The notes beneath the pieces were generated by a model that was given only the letters and a program-made list of their open reading frames with translations, had not been told where the DNA came from and made no database searches. A DNA stretch of 64,000 nt from Bacillus sp. AFS055030. Its GTDB lineage: Bacteria > Bacillota > Bacilli > Bacillales > Bacillaceae_G. The stretch is from positions 1 through 64,000 of the forward strand of contig NZ_NUGT01000082.1 of assembly GCF_002574545.1 (NCBI RefSeq), written 5' to 3'. The position numbers and the translations under genes are program-made. Shown in pieces: positions 28,074-42,330 of this stretch. Position 1 is the stretch's first letter. Each line of letters begins with the position of its first letter.

Positions 28074-28442
28074 TTAAAGTACTTCTGGAGCTAATGATAC
28101 GATTTTCATGAAGTTGCTATCACGTAATTCACGTGCAACTGGTCCGAAAATACGAGTACCACGTGGGCTCTTATCATCTTTAATGATAACAGCTGCGTTT
28201 TCATCAAATTTGATGTAAGTTCCGTCTGGACGACGAACACCGCGTTTCGTACGAACGATAACAGCTTTAACTACATCACCTTTTTTAACAACGCCACCTG
28301 GTGTTGCTTGTTTTACTGAACAAACGATGATATCACCGATGTTAGCAGTTTTACGGCCTGAACCACCTAATACTTTAATAGTAAGTAATTCACGTGCACC
28401 TGAATTGTCAGCAACTTTTAAACGAGTTTCTTGTTGGATCAT
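28074..28442 (-). CDS. rplN: 50S ribosomal protein L14
   Basis: 122 aa, as in B. subtilis, at the subunit interface. [19 protein letters not shown] opens the protein, and [21 protein letters not shown] is the signature region. It lies between rpsQ and rplX with AAAGGAGGTCAATTTGAC upstream. Confidence 0.97.
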   Translation of the reverse strand: MIQQETRLKVADNSGARELLTIKVLGGSGRKTANIGDIIVCSVKQATPGGVVKKGDVVKAVIVRTKRGVRRPDGTYIKFDENAAVIIKDDKSPRGTRIFGPVARELRDSNFMKIVSLAPEVL

Positions 28443-28488
28443 GTCAAATTGACCTCCTTTCGGATTAAGAATGATATCCGATCATCTA

Positions 28489-28752
28489 TTAGATAATAAC
28501 AGCTTCTTCTACGATTTCAACTAAACGGAAACGTTTTGTAGCTGATAATGGACGAGTCTCCATGATTTTTACGATATCGCCAACTTTTGCAGTGTTTAGC
28601 TCATCGTGCGCTTTATATTTCTTAGAATATTTAACGCGTTTTCCGTATAGTTTATGTGTTTTGTAAGTTTCAACTACAACAGTAATTGTCTTATCCATCT
28701 TATCAGAAACTACACGTCCTGTGTAAACTTTACGTTGGTTACGTTCGCTCAC
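28489..28752 (-). CDS. rpsQ: 30S ribosomal protein S17
   Basis: 87 aa, OB-fold primary 16S binder. [19 protein letters not shown] and the signature [22 protein letters not shown] are present. It lies between rpmC and rplN. Confidence 0.97.
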   Translation of the reverse strand: MSERNQRKVYTGRVVSDKMDKTITVVVETYKTHKLYGKRVKYSKKYKAHDELNTAKVGDIVKIMETRPLSATKRFRLVEIVEEAVII

Positions 28753-28773
28753 TGTGCAAACCTCCCCTCATCA

Positions 28774-30060
<1,287 letters not shown>

Positions 30061-30063
30061 CGA

Positions 30064-30405
30064 TTATCCCTCCTTCTTCTCTGATACCACGATTGTAATG
30101 TGGCTTGTGCGTTTGTTGATTGCGCTAGCACGTCCTTGTGCACGAGGGCGGAAACGTTTTAAAGTAGCACCTTCATCAACGAATACTTTTTCGATGTATA
30201 AGTTATTAACATCCATATCATAGTTATGCTCTGCGTTAGCAATAGCAGATTTTAATAATTTTTCTACAACAGGAGAAGCAGTTTTCGGCGTATGTCGAAG
30301 GATTGCGATCGCTTCGCCAACTTGTTTACCTCGGATTAAATCGACTACAAGACGAACTTTACGAGGAGCGATTCGAACTGTTCTCAGTACAGCTTTAGCT
30401 TGCAT
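30064..30405 (-). CDS. rplV: 50S ribosomal protein L22
   Basis: 113 aa from the family start [16 protein letters not shown]; an in-frame ATG 6 codons earlier has less support. The extended hairpin [17 protein letters not shown] reaches the exit tunnel and is intact, with none of the known macrolide-resistance deletions. It lies between rpsS and rpsC. Confidence 0.96.
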   Translation of the reverse strand: MQAKAVLRTVRIAPRKVRLVVDLIRGKQVGEAIAILRHTPKTASPVVEKLLKSAIANAEHNYDMDVNNLYIEKVFVDEGATLKRFRPRAQGRASAINKRTSHITIVVSEKKEG

Positions 30406-30422
30406 TGGAGTGCCTCCTCTCA

Positions 30423-30701
30423 TTATCTTCTAGTTTTTTTGTCATCCGCATCGTGACCTTTGTAAGTACGAGTTGGAGCAAATTCACCAAGTTTGTGACC
30501 TACCATATCTTCCGATACATATACAGGTACGTGTTTACGACCATCGTATACTGCAATAGTATGTCCGATAAATTGTGGGAAAATAGTCGAACGACGTGAC
30601 CAAGTTTTAACAACTTGCTTAGAGTCAGTTTCGTTTAATTTCTCAACTTTAGCTAATAAGTGATCATCAATAAATGGACCTTTTTTCAGGCTGCGTCCCA
30701 T
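30423..30701 (-). CDS. rpsS: 30S ribosomal protein S19
   Basis: 92 aa, as in B. subtilis, a head protein. [20 protein letters not shown] opens it, with the signature [17 protein letters not shown] near the end. It lies between rplB and rplV, with GGGAGGTACCACA before the ATG. Confidence 0.97.
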   Translation of the reverse strand: MGRSLKKGPFIDDHLLAKVEKLNETDSKQVVKTWSRRSTIFPQFIGHTIAVYDGRKHVPVYVSEDMVGHKLGEFAPTRTYKGHDADDKKTRR

Positions 30702-30758
30702 TGTGGTACCTCCCTTCGTGATTGACCTACGGTTCTAGTGAACCGTAGCACAATCGCG

Positions 30759-31589
30759 TTATTTTTTACGACGACGAACGATAAATTTGTCTGACGCTTT
30801 GTTTTTCTTACGAGTTTTATAACCAAGAGTTGGTTTACCCCATGGAGACATTGGTGATTTACGTCCGATTGGAGAGCGTCCTTCACCACCACCGTGTGGG
30901 TGATCAACTGGGTTCATTACAGATCCACGTACAGTTGGGCGTTTACCCATCCAACGAGAACGACCTGCTTTACCGATGTTAATAAGTTCGTGATGTTCGT
31001 TACCAACTTGACCTACTGTCGCGCGGCAAGTTGCTAATACCATACGTACTTCACCAGAATTTAAACGAACTAGTACATAACGATCTTCTTTACCTAATAC
31101 TTGTGCAGAAGTACCAGCTGAACGTACTAATTGTCCTCCACGACCTGGTTTTAACTCGATGTTGTGGATTGTAGTACCTACTGGAATGTTAGCAAGTGGT
31201 AAAGCGTTACCTACTTTAATATCTGCTTCAGGACCTGAAACGATTTCCATTCCTACTACTAAGTTTTTAGGAGCTAGGATGTAACGTTTTTCTCCATCAG
31301 CGTAGTTAATTAACGCAATGTTTGCAGAACGGTTTGGATCGTACTCGATTGTAGCAACGCGTCCTGGTATACCATCTTTATCTCGTTTGAAATCGATGAT
31401 ACGGTATTGACGTTTGTGTCCACCACCTTGGTGACGAACAGTAATTTTACCTTGGTTGTTACGGCCAGCTTTTTTATTAAGTGGAGCTAATAAAGATTTT
31501 TCTGGTTTGTCAGTAGTGATCTCAGCAAAATCATTAGTAGTCATACCACGGCGACCGTTAGTGGTTGGTTTATACTTTTTGATTCCCAT
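30759..31589 (-). CDS. rplB: 50S ribosomal protein L2
   Basis: 276 aa (B. subtilis 277), essential for peptidyl-transferase assembly. [19 protein letters not shown] lies in the N-terminal half. The C-terminal signature [14 protein letters not shown] contains the conserved His near the catalytic centre. It lies between rplW and rpsS. Confidence 0.98.
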   Translation of the reverse strand: MGIKKYKPTTNGRRGMTTNDFAEITTDKPEKSLLAPLNKKAGRNNQGKITVRHQGGGHKRQYRIIDFKRDKDGIPGRVATIEYDPNRSANIALINYADGEKRYILAPKNLVVGMEIVSGPEADIKVGNALPLANIPVGTTIHNIELKPGRGGQLVRSAGTSAQVLGKEDRYVLVRLNSGEVRMVLATCRATVGQVGNEHHELINIGKAGRSRWMGKRPTVRGSVMNPVDHPHGGGEGRSPIGRKSPMSPWGKPTLGYKTRKKNKASDKFIVRRRKK

Positions 31590-31620
31590 CGTAATTTCCC
31601 TCCTTTTCTAGTAGTTAATA

Positions 31621-31911
31621 TTAAACGCCTTCGAATAATGTAATTTCTTGGCTATCAGCAGTTAATTTAACGATTGCTTTTCTACGACGGTTTGTGTAAC
31701 CAGCATGTTTACCCATACGTTTAAACTTACCTTTGTAGTTCATTACGTTAACTTTTTCTACTTTAACACCGAAGATTGCTTCAACAGCATCTTTAACTTC
31801 AGTTTTATTAGCTCTTACATCTACTTCGAAAGTATATTTTTTTTCAGCGATTGCTTCCATAGAAGCTTCAGTGATAACTGGGCGTTTGATAATATCACGA
31901 GGATCCTTCAT
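31621..31911 (-). CDS. rplW: 50S ribosomal protein L23
   Basis: 96 aa (B. subtilis 95), at the tunnel exit, docking site for trigger factor and [17 protein letters not shown] and [19 protein letters not shown] are the signatures. Its ATG shares one base with the rplD stop codon (TAATG), implying coupled translation. Confidence 0.97.
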   Translation of the reverse strand: MKDPRDIIKRPVITEASMEAIAEKKYTFEVDVRANKTEVKDAVEAIFGVKVEKVNVMNYKGKFKRMGKHAGYTNRRRKAIVKLTADSQEITLFEGV

Positions 31912-32534
31912 TACGCAAGCACCTCCTCTACTTTTTCCACCGCAGCTTTAGTCATGATTAATGAATCATGATGTAAAACGTCGATTACGTTTACTTCATT
32001 TGCTGCAAGAACTGTGATTCCAGGGATATTGCGAGCAGATAAAGCCACGTTTTCATTTAGGTCAGCTGTTACGATTAAAACTTTCTTAGCAACTGATAAG
32101 CCAGTTAAAACAGTAACCATATCTTTTGTTTTTGGTGCGTTTAACGTTAAATCTTCAAGAACTAACATGTTTTGTTCTAATACTTTAGTAGATAAAGCAG
32201 ATTTAATCGCTAAGCGACGTACCTTTTTAGGTAATTTATAAGAATATGATCTTGGAGTTGGACCGAATACGATACCACCACCACGCCATTGTGGAGAACG
32301 AATTGAACCTTGACGAGCACGGCCAGTTCCTTTTTGTCTCCATGGTTTACGACCACCACCACGTACTTCAGAACGTGTTTTAACTTTGTGAGTACCTTGA
32401 CGTAAAGATGCACGTTGCATCATTACAGCATCAAATAAAGCATGTTCGTTTGGAGCGATTCCGAATACAGCATCAGCTAATTCGATTTCTCCTACTTGAG
32501 CACCTGTTTGATTAAACATAGTAACTTTAGGCAT
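31911..32534 (-). CDS. rplD: 50S ribosomal protein L4
   Basis: 207 aa, B. subtilis length. The long internal loop ([18 protein letters not shown]) reaches the exit tunnel and is wild type at positions linked to macrolide resistance. In E. coli L4 also regulates the S10 operon. It lies between rplC and rplW. Confidence 0.97.
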   Translation of the reverse strand: MPKVTMFNQTGAQVGEIELADAVFGIAPNEHALFDAVMMQRASLRQGTHKVKTRSEVRGGGRKPWRQKGTGRARQGSIRSPQWRGGGIVFGPTPRSYSYKLPKKVRRLAIKSALSTKVLEQNMLVLEDLTLNAPKTKDMVTVLTGLSVAKKVLIVTADLNENVALSARNIPGITVLAANEVNVIDVLHHDSLIMTKAAVEKVEEVLA

Positions 32535-32561
32535 TTTATTTCCTCCTTTCTTCTAAATTAA

Positions 32562-33191
32562 TTATTTAGATTTAACCGCAGTACGGATAGTTACGTAAGA
32601 TTTTTTAGAACCTGGTACATTACCTTTTACTAATAGTAAGTTACGTTCAACGTCAACTTTAACGATTTGTAGGTTTTGTACTGTTACTTTTTCTCCACCC
32701 ATTTGACCAGGTAAAGCTTTGTTTTTGAATACACGGTTCGGAGCAACAGGACCCATTGAACCTGGACGACGGTGGTAACGAGAACCGTGAGACATTGGTC
32801 CACGAGATTGTCCGTGGCGCTTGATGCTACCTTGGAATCCTTTACCTTTTGAAGTTCCAGTTACATCAACGATGTCACCATTTGCAAAAATATCTACTTT
32901 GACTTCTTGACCAACTTCATAAGCTGAAACGTCAGCGTTGCGAAGTTCACGAACGAAGCGCTTAGGTGCAGTGTTTGCCTTAGCAGAGTGCCCTTTTTCT
33001 GGTTTGTTAGCTAATTTTTCACGTTTGTCAGCGAAACCGATTTGGATAGCTTCGTAGCCATCAGTTTCAGTAGTTTTCTTTTGTAAAACCACGTTTGGAG
33101 TAGCTTCGATTACAGTTACTGGAATTAACTCGCCATTTTCAGCAAATACTTGTGTCATACCGATCTTTTTCCCTAAGATTCCTTTAGTCAT
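32562..33191 (-). CDS. rplC: 50S ribosomal protein L3
   Basis: 209 aa, B. subtilis length. It opens [16 protein letters not shown]. The central extension [22 protein letters not shown] followed by GSMG approaches the peptidyl-transferase centre. It is second gene of the S10 operon with AGGAGGTGTGACTT before the ATG. Confidence 0.97.
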   Translation of the reverse strand: MTKGILGKKIGMTQVFAENGELIPVTVIEATPNVVLQKKTTETDGYEAIQIGFADKREKLANKPEKGHSAKANTAPKRFVRELRNADVSAYEVGQEVKVDIFANGDIVDVTGTSKGKGFQGSIKRHGQSRGPMSHGSRYHRRPGSMGPVAPNRVFKNKALPGQMGGEKVTVQNLQIVKVDVERNLLLVKGNVPGSKKSYVTIRTAVKSK

Positions 33192-33224
33192 AAGTCACAC
33201 CTCCTGAATTTATATATAATGTTA

Positions 33225-33660
<436 letters not shown>

Positions 33661-33665
33661 CATCT

Positions 33666-33694
33666 ATTATACATAAAAAATAATGCTATTGCAA
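33666..33694 (-). promoter_or_regulatory. S10 operon promoter
   Basis: TTGCAA (33694-33689), a 17-nt spacer and TATAAT (33671-33666) form a strong sigma-A promoter about 130 bp upstream of rpsJ. Confidence 0.85.
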
Positions 33695-33825
33695 GCATTT
33701 GTTATAAGTTTAAATAAATAATGTTCTCGTCGTCTTCAGTACTTAGTTATTATATTATCTTCAATTATTAAAATCAAGCAAGAATCGGTATTAATACATA
33801 TTTTAAATATTTCCAGTTTACTTAT

Positions 33826-33862
33826 AAAAAAAGCTTAGAAGAATAGATCTTCTAAGCTTTTT
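33826..33862. terminator. tuf terminator
   Basis: A 15-bp perfect inverted repeat (AAAAAGCTTAGAAGA with TCTTCTAAGCTTTTT) around a 5-nt loop has T runs on both strands and lies 9 bp past tuf. It ends the str operon and isolates the S10 promoter. Confidence 0.9.
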
Positions 33863-33870
33863 AAGTTTAA

Positions 33871-35058
<1,188 letters not shown>

Positions 35059-35112
35059 TCTAAAAAGCCTCCTTATAATGTAAGAAAATTATTTTTTAGT
35101 TTATATGATTAT

Positions 35113-35143
35113 GCTATAAAGGGTAACTTGTACCCCTTATAGC
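35113..35143 (-). promoter_or_regulatory. stable hairpin between fusA and tuf
   Basis: GCTATAAGGGGTA and TACCCTTTATAGC pair over about 13 bp (one G-U) around a 5-nt loop. No T run follows, so it is not a classical terminator. It may be a processing site or 5' stabiliser that lets tuf mRNA accumulate above fusA. Confidence 0.5.
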
Positions 35144-35190
35144 TAACATCTAACATAAATAGTTATACATGATGAGAACTAAATAATCAA

Positions 35191-37269
35191 TTACTCACCT
35201 TTAAATTTTTTAACGATTTCTTCAGAAATTGATTTTGGTACATCTTCGTAATGGTCAAATACCATTGAGAACGTTCCACGACCTTGAGTGTTAGAACGTA
35301 ATGAAGTTGCATAACCAAACATTTCTGAAAGTGGTACCATAGCACGTACAACTTGAGCGTTACCGCGTGCTTCCATACCTTCAACGCGTCCACGACGAGA
35401 AGTAACATCACCCATGATATCTCCTAAGTATTCCTCAGGGATAACAACTTCTACTTTCATGATTGGTTCAAGTAGAACTGGGTTACATTTCTTAACAGCG
35501 TTTTTAAGAGCTAATGAAGCAGCTACTTTAAACGCCATCTCGTTTGAGTCAACATCATGGTATGATCCATCGAATAATTTCGCTTTAATGTCGATTAGTG
35601 GGAAACCAGCTAATACACCATTTTTAAGAGAATCTTCAAGACCTGCAGCTACAGCTGGGATGTATTCACGAGGAACAACACCACCAACGATTGCGTTTTC
35701 AAACTCGAAGCCTTTTCCTTCTTCGTTTGGTGAGAATTCAATCCAAACGTGTCCGAATTGTCCACGTCCACCTGATTGACGAACGAATTTACCTTCTACT
35801 TGTGCAGAAGAACGGAAAGTTTCACGGTATGCTACTTGAGGAGCACCAACGTTAGCTTCTACTTTGAATTCACGACGCATACGGTCAACGATGATATCAA
35901 GGTGAAGTTCACCCATACCAGCGATGATTGTTTGACCAGTTTCTTGGTCAGTATGTGCACGGAATGTTGGATCTTCTTCAGTTAATTTAACTAATGCTTG
36001 ACCCATTTTATCTTGGTCAGCTTTAGATTTTGGTTCGATTGCAATTGAGATAACTGGCTCTGGGAACTCCATTGACTCAAGAATTACTAAATTCTTTTCA
36101 TCACATAAAGTATCTCCAGTTGTAGTGTCTTTAAGACCTACAGCAGCAGCAATATCTCCAGCGTATACTTTCGAAATCTCTTGACGAGAGTTAGCATGCA
36201 TTTGTAGGATACGTCCTACACGCTCACGCTTACCTTTTGTAGAGTTTTGAACGTATGAACCAGATTCTAACGTACCAGCGTATACACGGAAGAACGTTAA
36301 TTTACCAACGTAAGGGTCAGTCATAATTTTGAATGCTAATGCAGCGAAAGGCTCATCATCACTTGATGGAACTACTTTCTCTTCATCAGTATCAGGTAAT
36401 GTACCTTTGATTGCTGGTACATCTAATGGTGATGGTAAGTAATCAATTACTGCATCAAGCATTAATTGAACACCTTTGTTTTTGAAAGCAGAACCACATA
36501 CTACTGGGTAGAATTGAACTGAACATGTAGCTGTACGAATAGCAGCTTTTAATTCAGGAATTGTGATTTCTTCACCTTCAAGATATTTCATCATTAATTC
36601 TTCATCAAGCTCAGCTACTGCTTCGATTAAACGTCCGCGGTATTCTTCAGCTTGTTCTTTATATTCTTCTGGAATTTCGATCGTTTCAATGTCAGTTCCT
36701 AAGTCATTGTTATACTTAATAGCTTTCATTTCAACTAGGTCAATAATACCCCAGAAATTATCTTCAGCACCCATCGCTAATTGGATTGGGTGTGCGTTAG
36801 CTTGTAAACGCTCATGTAACGTACCTACAGAGTATAAGAAATCCGCGCCGATTTTATCCATTTTATTAACGAATACTACACGTGGAACTCCGTAAGTAGT
36901 TGCTTGGCGCCAAACTGTTTCAGTTTGAGGCTCAACACCAGATTGAGCATCAAGTACTGCTACTGCACCATCAAGTACACGTAGAGAACGTTCAACCTCT
37001 ACAGTGAAGTCTACGTGACCTGGAGTATCAATGATATTTACACGGTGGTTATTCCACTGAGCTGTTGTCGCAGCAGATGTGATAGTGATACCACGCTCTT
37101 GCTCTTGCTCCATCCAGTCCATTTGTGAAGCTCCTTCATGAGTTTCACCAATTTTGTGAATACGACCTGTGTAATAAAGGATACGCTCAGTTGTTGTTGT
37201 TTTACCAGCATCAATGTGAGCCATGATCCCGATATTACGAGTGTTATTTAAGGAGAACTCTCTTGTCAT
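35191..37269 (-). CDS. fusA: elongation factor G
   Basis: 692-aa translocation GTPase. [19 protein letters not shown] (G1), DTPGHVDF (G3) and NKMDK (G4) are followed by domains II-V, with the domain IV tip around [18 protein letters not shown]. Its length equals B. subtilis EF-G. It lies between rpsG and tuf; a 46-nt inverted repeat lies in its 236-bp leader. Residues around the fusidic acid pocket look ordinary. Confidence 0.98.
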   Translation of the reverse strand: MTREFSLNNTRNIGIMAHIDAGKTTTTERILYYTGRIHKIGETHEGASQMDWMEQEQERGITITSAATTAQWNNHRVNIIDTPGHVDFTVEVERSLRVLDGAVAVLDAQSGVEPQTETVWRQATTYGVPRVVFVNKMDKIGADFLYSVGTLHERLQANAHPIQLAMGAEDNFWGIIDLVEMKAIKYNNDLGTDIETIEIPEEYKEQAEEYRGRLIEAVAELDEELMMKYLEGEEITIPELKAAIRTATCSVQFYPVVCGSAFKNKGVQLMLDAVIDYLPSPLDVPAIKGTLPDTDEEKVVPSSDDEPFAALAFKIMTDPYVGKLTFFRVYAGTLESGSYVQNSTKGKRERVGRILQMHANSRQEISKVYAGDIAAAVGLKDTTTGDTLCDEKNLVILESMEFPEPVISIAIEPKSKADQDKMGQALVKLTEEDPTFRAHTDQETGQTIIAGMGELHLDIIVDRMRREFKVEANVGAPQVAYRETFRSSAQVEGKFVRQSGGRGQFGHVWIEFSPNEEGKGFEFENAIVGGVVPREYIPAVAAGLEDSLKNGVLAGFPLIDIKAKLFDGSYHDVDSNEMAFKVAASLALKNAVKKCNPVLLEPIMKVEVVIPEEYLGDIMGDVTSRRGRVEGMEARGNAQVVRAMVPLSEMFGYATSLRSNTQGRGTFSMVFDHYEDVPKSISEEIVKKFKGE

Positions 37270-37410
37270 CAGGGTTCTTTCTCCCTTCCAGTATTAGTTA
37301 GGATTTTTTTAGTACAAGAAAAAGTTATTCCTGTACACATTTCATGTTATTAAGTTAAGCAAGCACTACAAGCAAGGAACTATTGTGTCATCCTAAGTTA
37401 TGTAATCCGA

Positions 37411-37456
37411 CGTTCACCTATTTAATCTAGCAAGCTAAATTAAAAATAGGTGAACG
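37411..37456 (-). promoter_or_regulatory. long hairpin in the rpsG-fusA gap
   Basis: CGTTCACCTATTT and AAATAGGTGAACG pair perfectly, and the inner TTTAAT..AGC / GCT..ATTAAA continues the stem, giving about 20 bp around a short loop. No T tract follows. It lies about 140 bp upstream of fusA. The rest of the gap shows no promoter I would defend. Confidence 0.6.
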
Positions 37457-37505
37457 ACTTAACCAACATTCATTATGTGCAGAAATAACTAAATTGCTTT
37501 TAATC

Positions 37506-37994
<489 letters not shown>

Positions 37995-38007
37995 CTAATC
38001 TTATCTA

Positions 38008-38430
38008 TTACTTCTTAGCTGCTTTTGGTCTCTTAGTTCCGTATTTAGAACGACCTTGCATACGCTTGTCAACACCTGCAGTATCTAACGCACCACGAAC
38101 GATATGGTAACGTACCCCCGGTAAGTCTTTTACACGTCCACCACGGATAAGAACAACACTGTGCTCTTGTAAGTTGTGTCCGATACCTGGGATATAAGCA
38201 GTTACCTCGATTTGGTTAGTTAAACGCACACGAGCATATTTACGTAAAGCTGAGTTTGGTTTCTTTGGAGTCATTGTACCAACACGAGTACAAACACCAC
38301 GTTTTTGTGGAGCTGATAAATCAGTTGATTTTTTCTTTAATGAGTTGAAACCTTTATTTAATGCTGGTGATTTTGATTTCCATACTTTAGAAGTACGTCC
38401 ATTACGCACTAACTGGTTAATAGTAGGCAT
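38008..38430 (-). CDS. rpsL: 30S ribosomal protein S12
   Basis: 140 aa, a decoding-centre protein. I start at [12 protein letters not shown] (38430), preceded by GGGAGGAAAACTC; a frame running 34 codons further upstream has no family support. [20 protein letters not shown] and [10 protein letters not shown] carry the Lys positions linked to streptomycin response and are wild type. It is first gene of the str operon. Confidence 0.97.
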   Translation of the reverse strand: MPTINQLVRNGRTSKVWKSKSPALNKGFNSLKKKSTDLSAPQKRGVCTRVGTMTPKKPNSALRKYARVRLTNQIEVTAYIPGIGHNLQEHSVVLIRGGRVKDLPGVRYHIVRGALDTAGVDKRMQGRSKYGTKRPKAAKK

Positions 38431-38621
38431 GAGTTTTCCTCCCTTCAAATATTTATAAGACCACACATCCAGGTGGTTCATAATAAGTTGAAAACAAAGT
38501 TTTTGCAAGAAGGAAGAAACCTTCCTTCTCACAAAAACAGTTTTAACTGTATATTCCTAAATTAGCCCCGGATCTAACCTGCTTAGATTAGCAGTGCTAT
38601 TGTCTAGGAGCAACCTTGAAT
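38431..38621 (-). promoter_or_regulatory. str operon leader (rpsL 5' UTR)
   Basis: This leader contains a CTAATCTAAGCAGGTTAG stem, a CCGGGGCTAA segment similar to that in the rplM leader (GCCCCGG), and GAAGGAAGGTTTCTTCCTTC, a strong hairpin. It occupies the site where other Bacilli carry the L7Ae-like gene. An autoregulatory role is inferred from structure only. Confidence 0.5.
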
Positions 38622-38651
38622 ATAATATCATTTTTTATCAAATGATGTCAA
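38622..38651 (-). promoter_or_regulatory. str operon promoter
   Basis: TTGACA (38651-38646), an 18-nt spacer and TATTAT (38627-38622) stand just downstream of the rpoC stop codon, so rpsL-rpsG-fusA-tuf can be transcribed separately from rpoBC. Confidence 0.75.
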
Positions 38652-38675
38652 CTCAAGTTATAAAATATTTTAAGA

Positions 38676-41600
38676 TTATTTTTCAACTAATACTTCTTCG
38701 TTCATTTCAACTGATTCAGTCAAATCTTTAACAAGATCAACTTTACGGTATCTGTTCATACCAGTACCAGCTGGAACCAACTTACCTATAATAACATTCT
38801 CTTTTAATCCTAGCAACTCATCACGTTTTCCTTTAATCGCAGCGTCTGTTAATACACGCGTTGTTTCTTGGAATGATGCAGCAGAAAGGAATGAGTCTGT
38901 TTCTAATGATGCTTTTGTAATACCTAGTAATAATGGGCGTGCAGTAGCTGGTTGTTTACCTGCATATAAAGCTTCTTTATTTGCTTCAGTGAACTGGTGA
39001 AGTTCTAATAATGTACCAGGTAATAATTCAGTTTCACCTGCATCCATTACACGAACTTTCTTCAGCATTTGACGTACCATTACCTCTACGTGTTTGTCAC
39101 CAATTTCTACCCCTTGCATACGGTATACTTTTTGTACTTCACGTAGTAGGTACTCTTGAACAGCATTTGTACCTTTTACTTTTAGAAGTTCTTTAGGATC
39201 AATTGAACCTTCAGTCATTACTTGACCGCGATCAATCGTTTCACCTTCTTGAACTTTTAGTCTAGCGCCATAAGGAACTGGGTAATTTCTAGTTTCTACT
39301 GAACCTTGAACAATAATTTCTTGTTTATCTTTAGCGTCAGTAGAAATTGAAATAATACCATCAATTTCAGAAATAACCGCTTGACCTTTAGGGTTACGTG
39401 CTTCAAATAGCTCTTGAATACGAGGTAAACCTTGAGTAATATCGTCTCCTGCTACCCCACCTGTATGGAATGTACGCATCGTTAACTGTGTACCTGGTTC
39501 ACCGATTGATTGTGCAGCGATAATACCTACTGCCTCACCAACCTCAACTTCAGCACCTGTAGCTAAGTTACGGCCATAACATTTTTTACATACTCCATGG
39601 TTAGTATTACATGTGAACGCAGAACGGATATTTACTTCTTCAATACCAGCATCGATAATTTCACGAGCTAAGTCTTCTGTAATTAAATCGTTCTCTTGAG
39701 CAAGTAATACACCTGTTTCTGGGTGGCGAATAGTTGAACGTAAATGACGACCAACTAAACGATCATATAATCCCTCAATAATTTCGTTACCTTCTTTAAT
39801 TGCTTTAACGTGTAAGCCACGGTCAGTACCACAGTCATCTTGACGAACGATTACATCTTGTGCAACGTCAACTAGACGACGAGTTAAGTAACCTGAATCG
39901 GCTGTTTTTAGTGCTGTATCGGCAAGACCTTTACGTGCACCGTGTGTAGAGATGAAGTATTCAAGTACCGTTAGACCTTCACGGAATGAAGATTTAATTG
40001 GTAACTCGATGATACGACCAGCCGGGTTGGCCATCAGACCACGCATACCAGCAAGCTGAGTAAAGTTAGATGCGTTACCACGGGCACCAGAGTCACTCAT
40101 CATAAAGATTGGGTTGCGTTTATTTAGGGAAGCCATCAGTTTGCCCTGAATAACATCCTTTGCATCACTCCAAATTGCGATTACACGGTCGTAACGCTCA
40201 TCTTCTGTGATTAAGCCACGACGGAATTGTTTTAGAACTTTATCTACCTTTTCTTGAGCTTCAGCAATGATTAGCTGTTTCTCAGGTAATACGATGATGT
40301 CAGATACACCAACTGTAATACCAGCTTTAGTAGAATATCTAAATCCAAGATCTTTCATGCGGTCTAGCATTTTTGATGTTTCAGTAATTTTGAAACGTTT
40401 AAATACTTCTGCAATGATGTTTCCAAGTATTTTCTTTTTGAAAGGAGCAATTTCTTCTCTGCTTTCAATAATTTCTTTAATATTTGAACCTTTAGCAACA
40501 AAATACATCTTCGGAGTTTCCTTCTCAAGGTTACTCTGAGTTGGTTCATTAATATATGGGAACGACTTAGGTAAGATTTCATTAAAGATTAACTTACCAA
40601 CCGTTGTAATTAATAATGAATTATTTTGTTCTTCGGTAAATGTTTCGTTATTTAACGAATTAGCAGCAACAGCAACACGAGAATGTAAATGTACATAACC
40701 ATTTTGGTATGCAATTAACGCCTCATTGATATCTTTAAATACCATACCTTCACCGACTGCGCCTGCACGCTCAAGAGTTAAGTAATAGTTACCTAATACC
40801 ATATCTTGTGATGGTGTAACTACTGGTTTACCATCTTTCGGGTTCAGGATGTTTTGTGCTGCAAGCATTAGGATACGAGCCTCAGCTTGTGCTTCACTTG
40901 ATAACGGTACGTGAACAGCCATTTGGTCACCATCGAAATCGGCATTGTATGCAGTACATACCAGTGGATGCAGACGGATTGCACGACCTTCTACTAATGT
41001 AGGTTCGAACGCTTGGATACCAAGTCTGTGTAGAGTTGGGGCACGGTTTAGTAACACCGGATGCTCACGGATAACGGATTCTAATACATCCCAAATCTCA
41101 GGGTGTAATCGCTCAATTTTACGTTTTGCAGATTTAATGTTATGTGCTAGACCACGCTCTACTAATTCTTTCATCACGAATGGTTTGAATAATTCAATTG
41201 CCATTTCTTTTGGTAATCCACATTGGTACATCTGTAAGTTTGGTCCTACAACGATAACCGAACGACCAGAGTAGTCAACACGTTTACCAAGTAAGTTTTG
41301 ACGGAAACGTCCTTGCTTACCTTTTAGCATGTGAGAAAGAGATTTCAATGGACGGTTACCTGGTCCTGTAACTGGACGGCCACGACGACCATTGTCAATT
41401 AACGCATCAACTGCTTCTTGAAGCATACGTTTTTCGTTTTGTACGATGATGCTTGGTGCGCCAAGGTCTAATAAACGTTTTAAACGGTTGTTACGGTTAA
41501 TTACACGACGATATAAATCGTTTAGATCTGAAGTTGCAAAACGTCCACCATCTAATTGAACCATTGGTCGTAATTCAGGTGGGATTACTGGTAGCACATC

Positions 41601-42284
41601 TAAGATCATCCAAGAAGGCTCATTACCAGAGTTACGGAATGCTTCTAAAACTTCTAAACGTTTAATTGCTCTTGTACGACGTTGACCTTGAGCAGTTTTT
41701 AATTCTTCTTTAAGTGAATCTACATCTTTTTCAAGATTAATATCACTTAATAATTTTTTAATTGCTTCAGCACCCATAGATGCTTGGAAAGTTTGACCGT
41801 AACGCTCACGATAAGCGCGGAATTCTTTCTCAGAAAGCAATTGTTTCTTTTCTAAAGGAGTATCTCCAGCTTCTGTTACTACATAAGAAGCAAAGTAGAT
41901 TACTTCTTCCAGAGCACGAGGGGACATGTCTAAAACAAGTCCCATTCGGCTTGGAATACCTTTGAAATACCATATATGTGATACTGGTGCAGCTAATTCA
42001 ATGTGACCCATACGTTCACGACGTACTTTTGCACGAGTTACTTCAACTCCACAACGATCACATACTACACCTTTATAACGTACACGTTTATATTTCCCGC
42101 AGTGACATTCCCAATCTTTCGTAGGACCGAAAATGCGTTCACAGAAAAGACCATCTTTTTCAGGTTTTAATGTACGGTAGTTAATTGTTTCAGGTTTTTT
42201 AATTTCCCCGTATGACCACGAGCGAATTTTGTCAGGCGATGCAAGTCCGATCTTCATATACTCGAAATTATTTACATCTATCAA
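38676..42284 (-). CDS. rpoC: DNA-directed RNA polymerase subunit beta'
   Basis: 1202 aa (B. subtilis 1199). The N-terminal zinc ribbon is [20 protein letters not shown], the catalytic magnesium site is NADFDGDQM, and a second zinc cluster uses CGTDRG and [13 protein letters not shown]. The start is a TTG codon at 42284, 7 nt after GGGAGGTAG, followed by ATAGATGTAAAT; B. subtilis rpoC likewise uses a non-ATG start. It follows rpoB by under 50 bp. Confidence 0.98.
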   Translation of the reverse strand: MIDVNNFEYMKIGLASPDKIRSWSYGEIKKPETINYRTLKPEKDGLFCERIFGPTKDWECHCGKYKRVRYKGVVCDRCGVEVTRAKVRRERMGHIELAAPVSHIWYFKGIPSRMGLVLDMSPRALEEVIYFASYVVTEAGDTPLEKKQLLSEKEFRAYRERYGQTFQASMGAEAIKKLLSDINLEKDVDSLKEELKTAQGQRRTRAIKRLEVLEAFRNSGNEPSWMILDVLPVIPPELRPMVQLDGGRFATSDLNDLYRRVINRNNRLKRLLDLGAPSIIVQNEKRMLQEAVDALIDNGRRGRPVTGPGNRPLKSLSHMLKGKQGRFRQNLLGKRVDYSGRSVIVVGPNLQMYQCGLPKEMAIELFKPFVMKELVERGLAHNIKSAKRKIERLHPEIWDVLESVIREHPVLLNRAPTLHRLGIQAFEPTLVEGRAIRLHPLVCTAYNADFDGDQMAVHVPLSSEAQAEARILMLAAQNILNPKDGKPVVTPSQDMVLGNYYLTLERAGAVGEGMVFKDINEALIAYQNGYVHLHSRVAVAANSLNNETFTEEQNNSLLITTVGKLIFNEILPKSFPYINEPTQSNLEKETPKMYFVAKGSNIKEIIESREEIAPFKKKILGNIIAEVFKRFKITETSKMLDRMKDLGFRYSTKAGITVGVSDIIVLPEKQLIIAEAQEKVDKVLKQFRRGLITEDERYDRVIAIWSDAKDVIQGKLMASLNKRNPIFMMSDSGARGNASNFTQLAGMRGLMANPAGRIIELPIKSSFREGLTVLEYFISTHGARKGLADTALKTADSGYLTRRLVDVAQDVIVRQDDCGTDRGLHVKAIKEGNEIIEGLYDRLVGRHLRSTIRHPETGVLLAQENDLITEDLAREIIDAGIEEVNIRSAFTCNTNHGVCKKCYGRNLATGAEVEVGEAVGIIAAQSIGEPGTQLTMRTFHTGGVAGDDITQGLPRIQELFEARNPKGQAVISEIDGIISISTDAKDKQEIIVQGSVETRNYPVPYGARLKVQEGETIDRGQVMTEGSIDPKELLKVKGTNAVQEYLLREVQKVYRMQGVEIGDKHVEVMVRQMLKKVRVMDAGETELLPGTLLELHQFTEANKEALYAGKQPATARPLLLGITKASLETDSFLSAASFQETTRVLTDAAIKGKRDELLGLKENVIIGKLVPAGTGMNRYRKVDLVKDLTESVEMNEEVLVEK

Positions 42285-42330
42285 GGGGCCTACCTCCCTT
42301 TCTGTCCTAAGGTTTTACCCTGTATAATAC

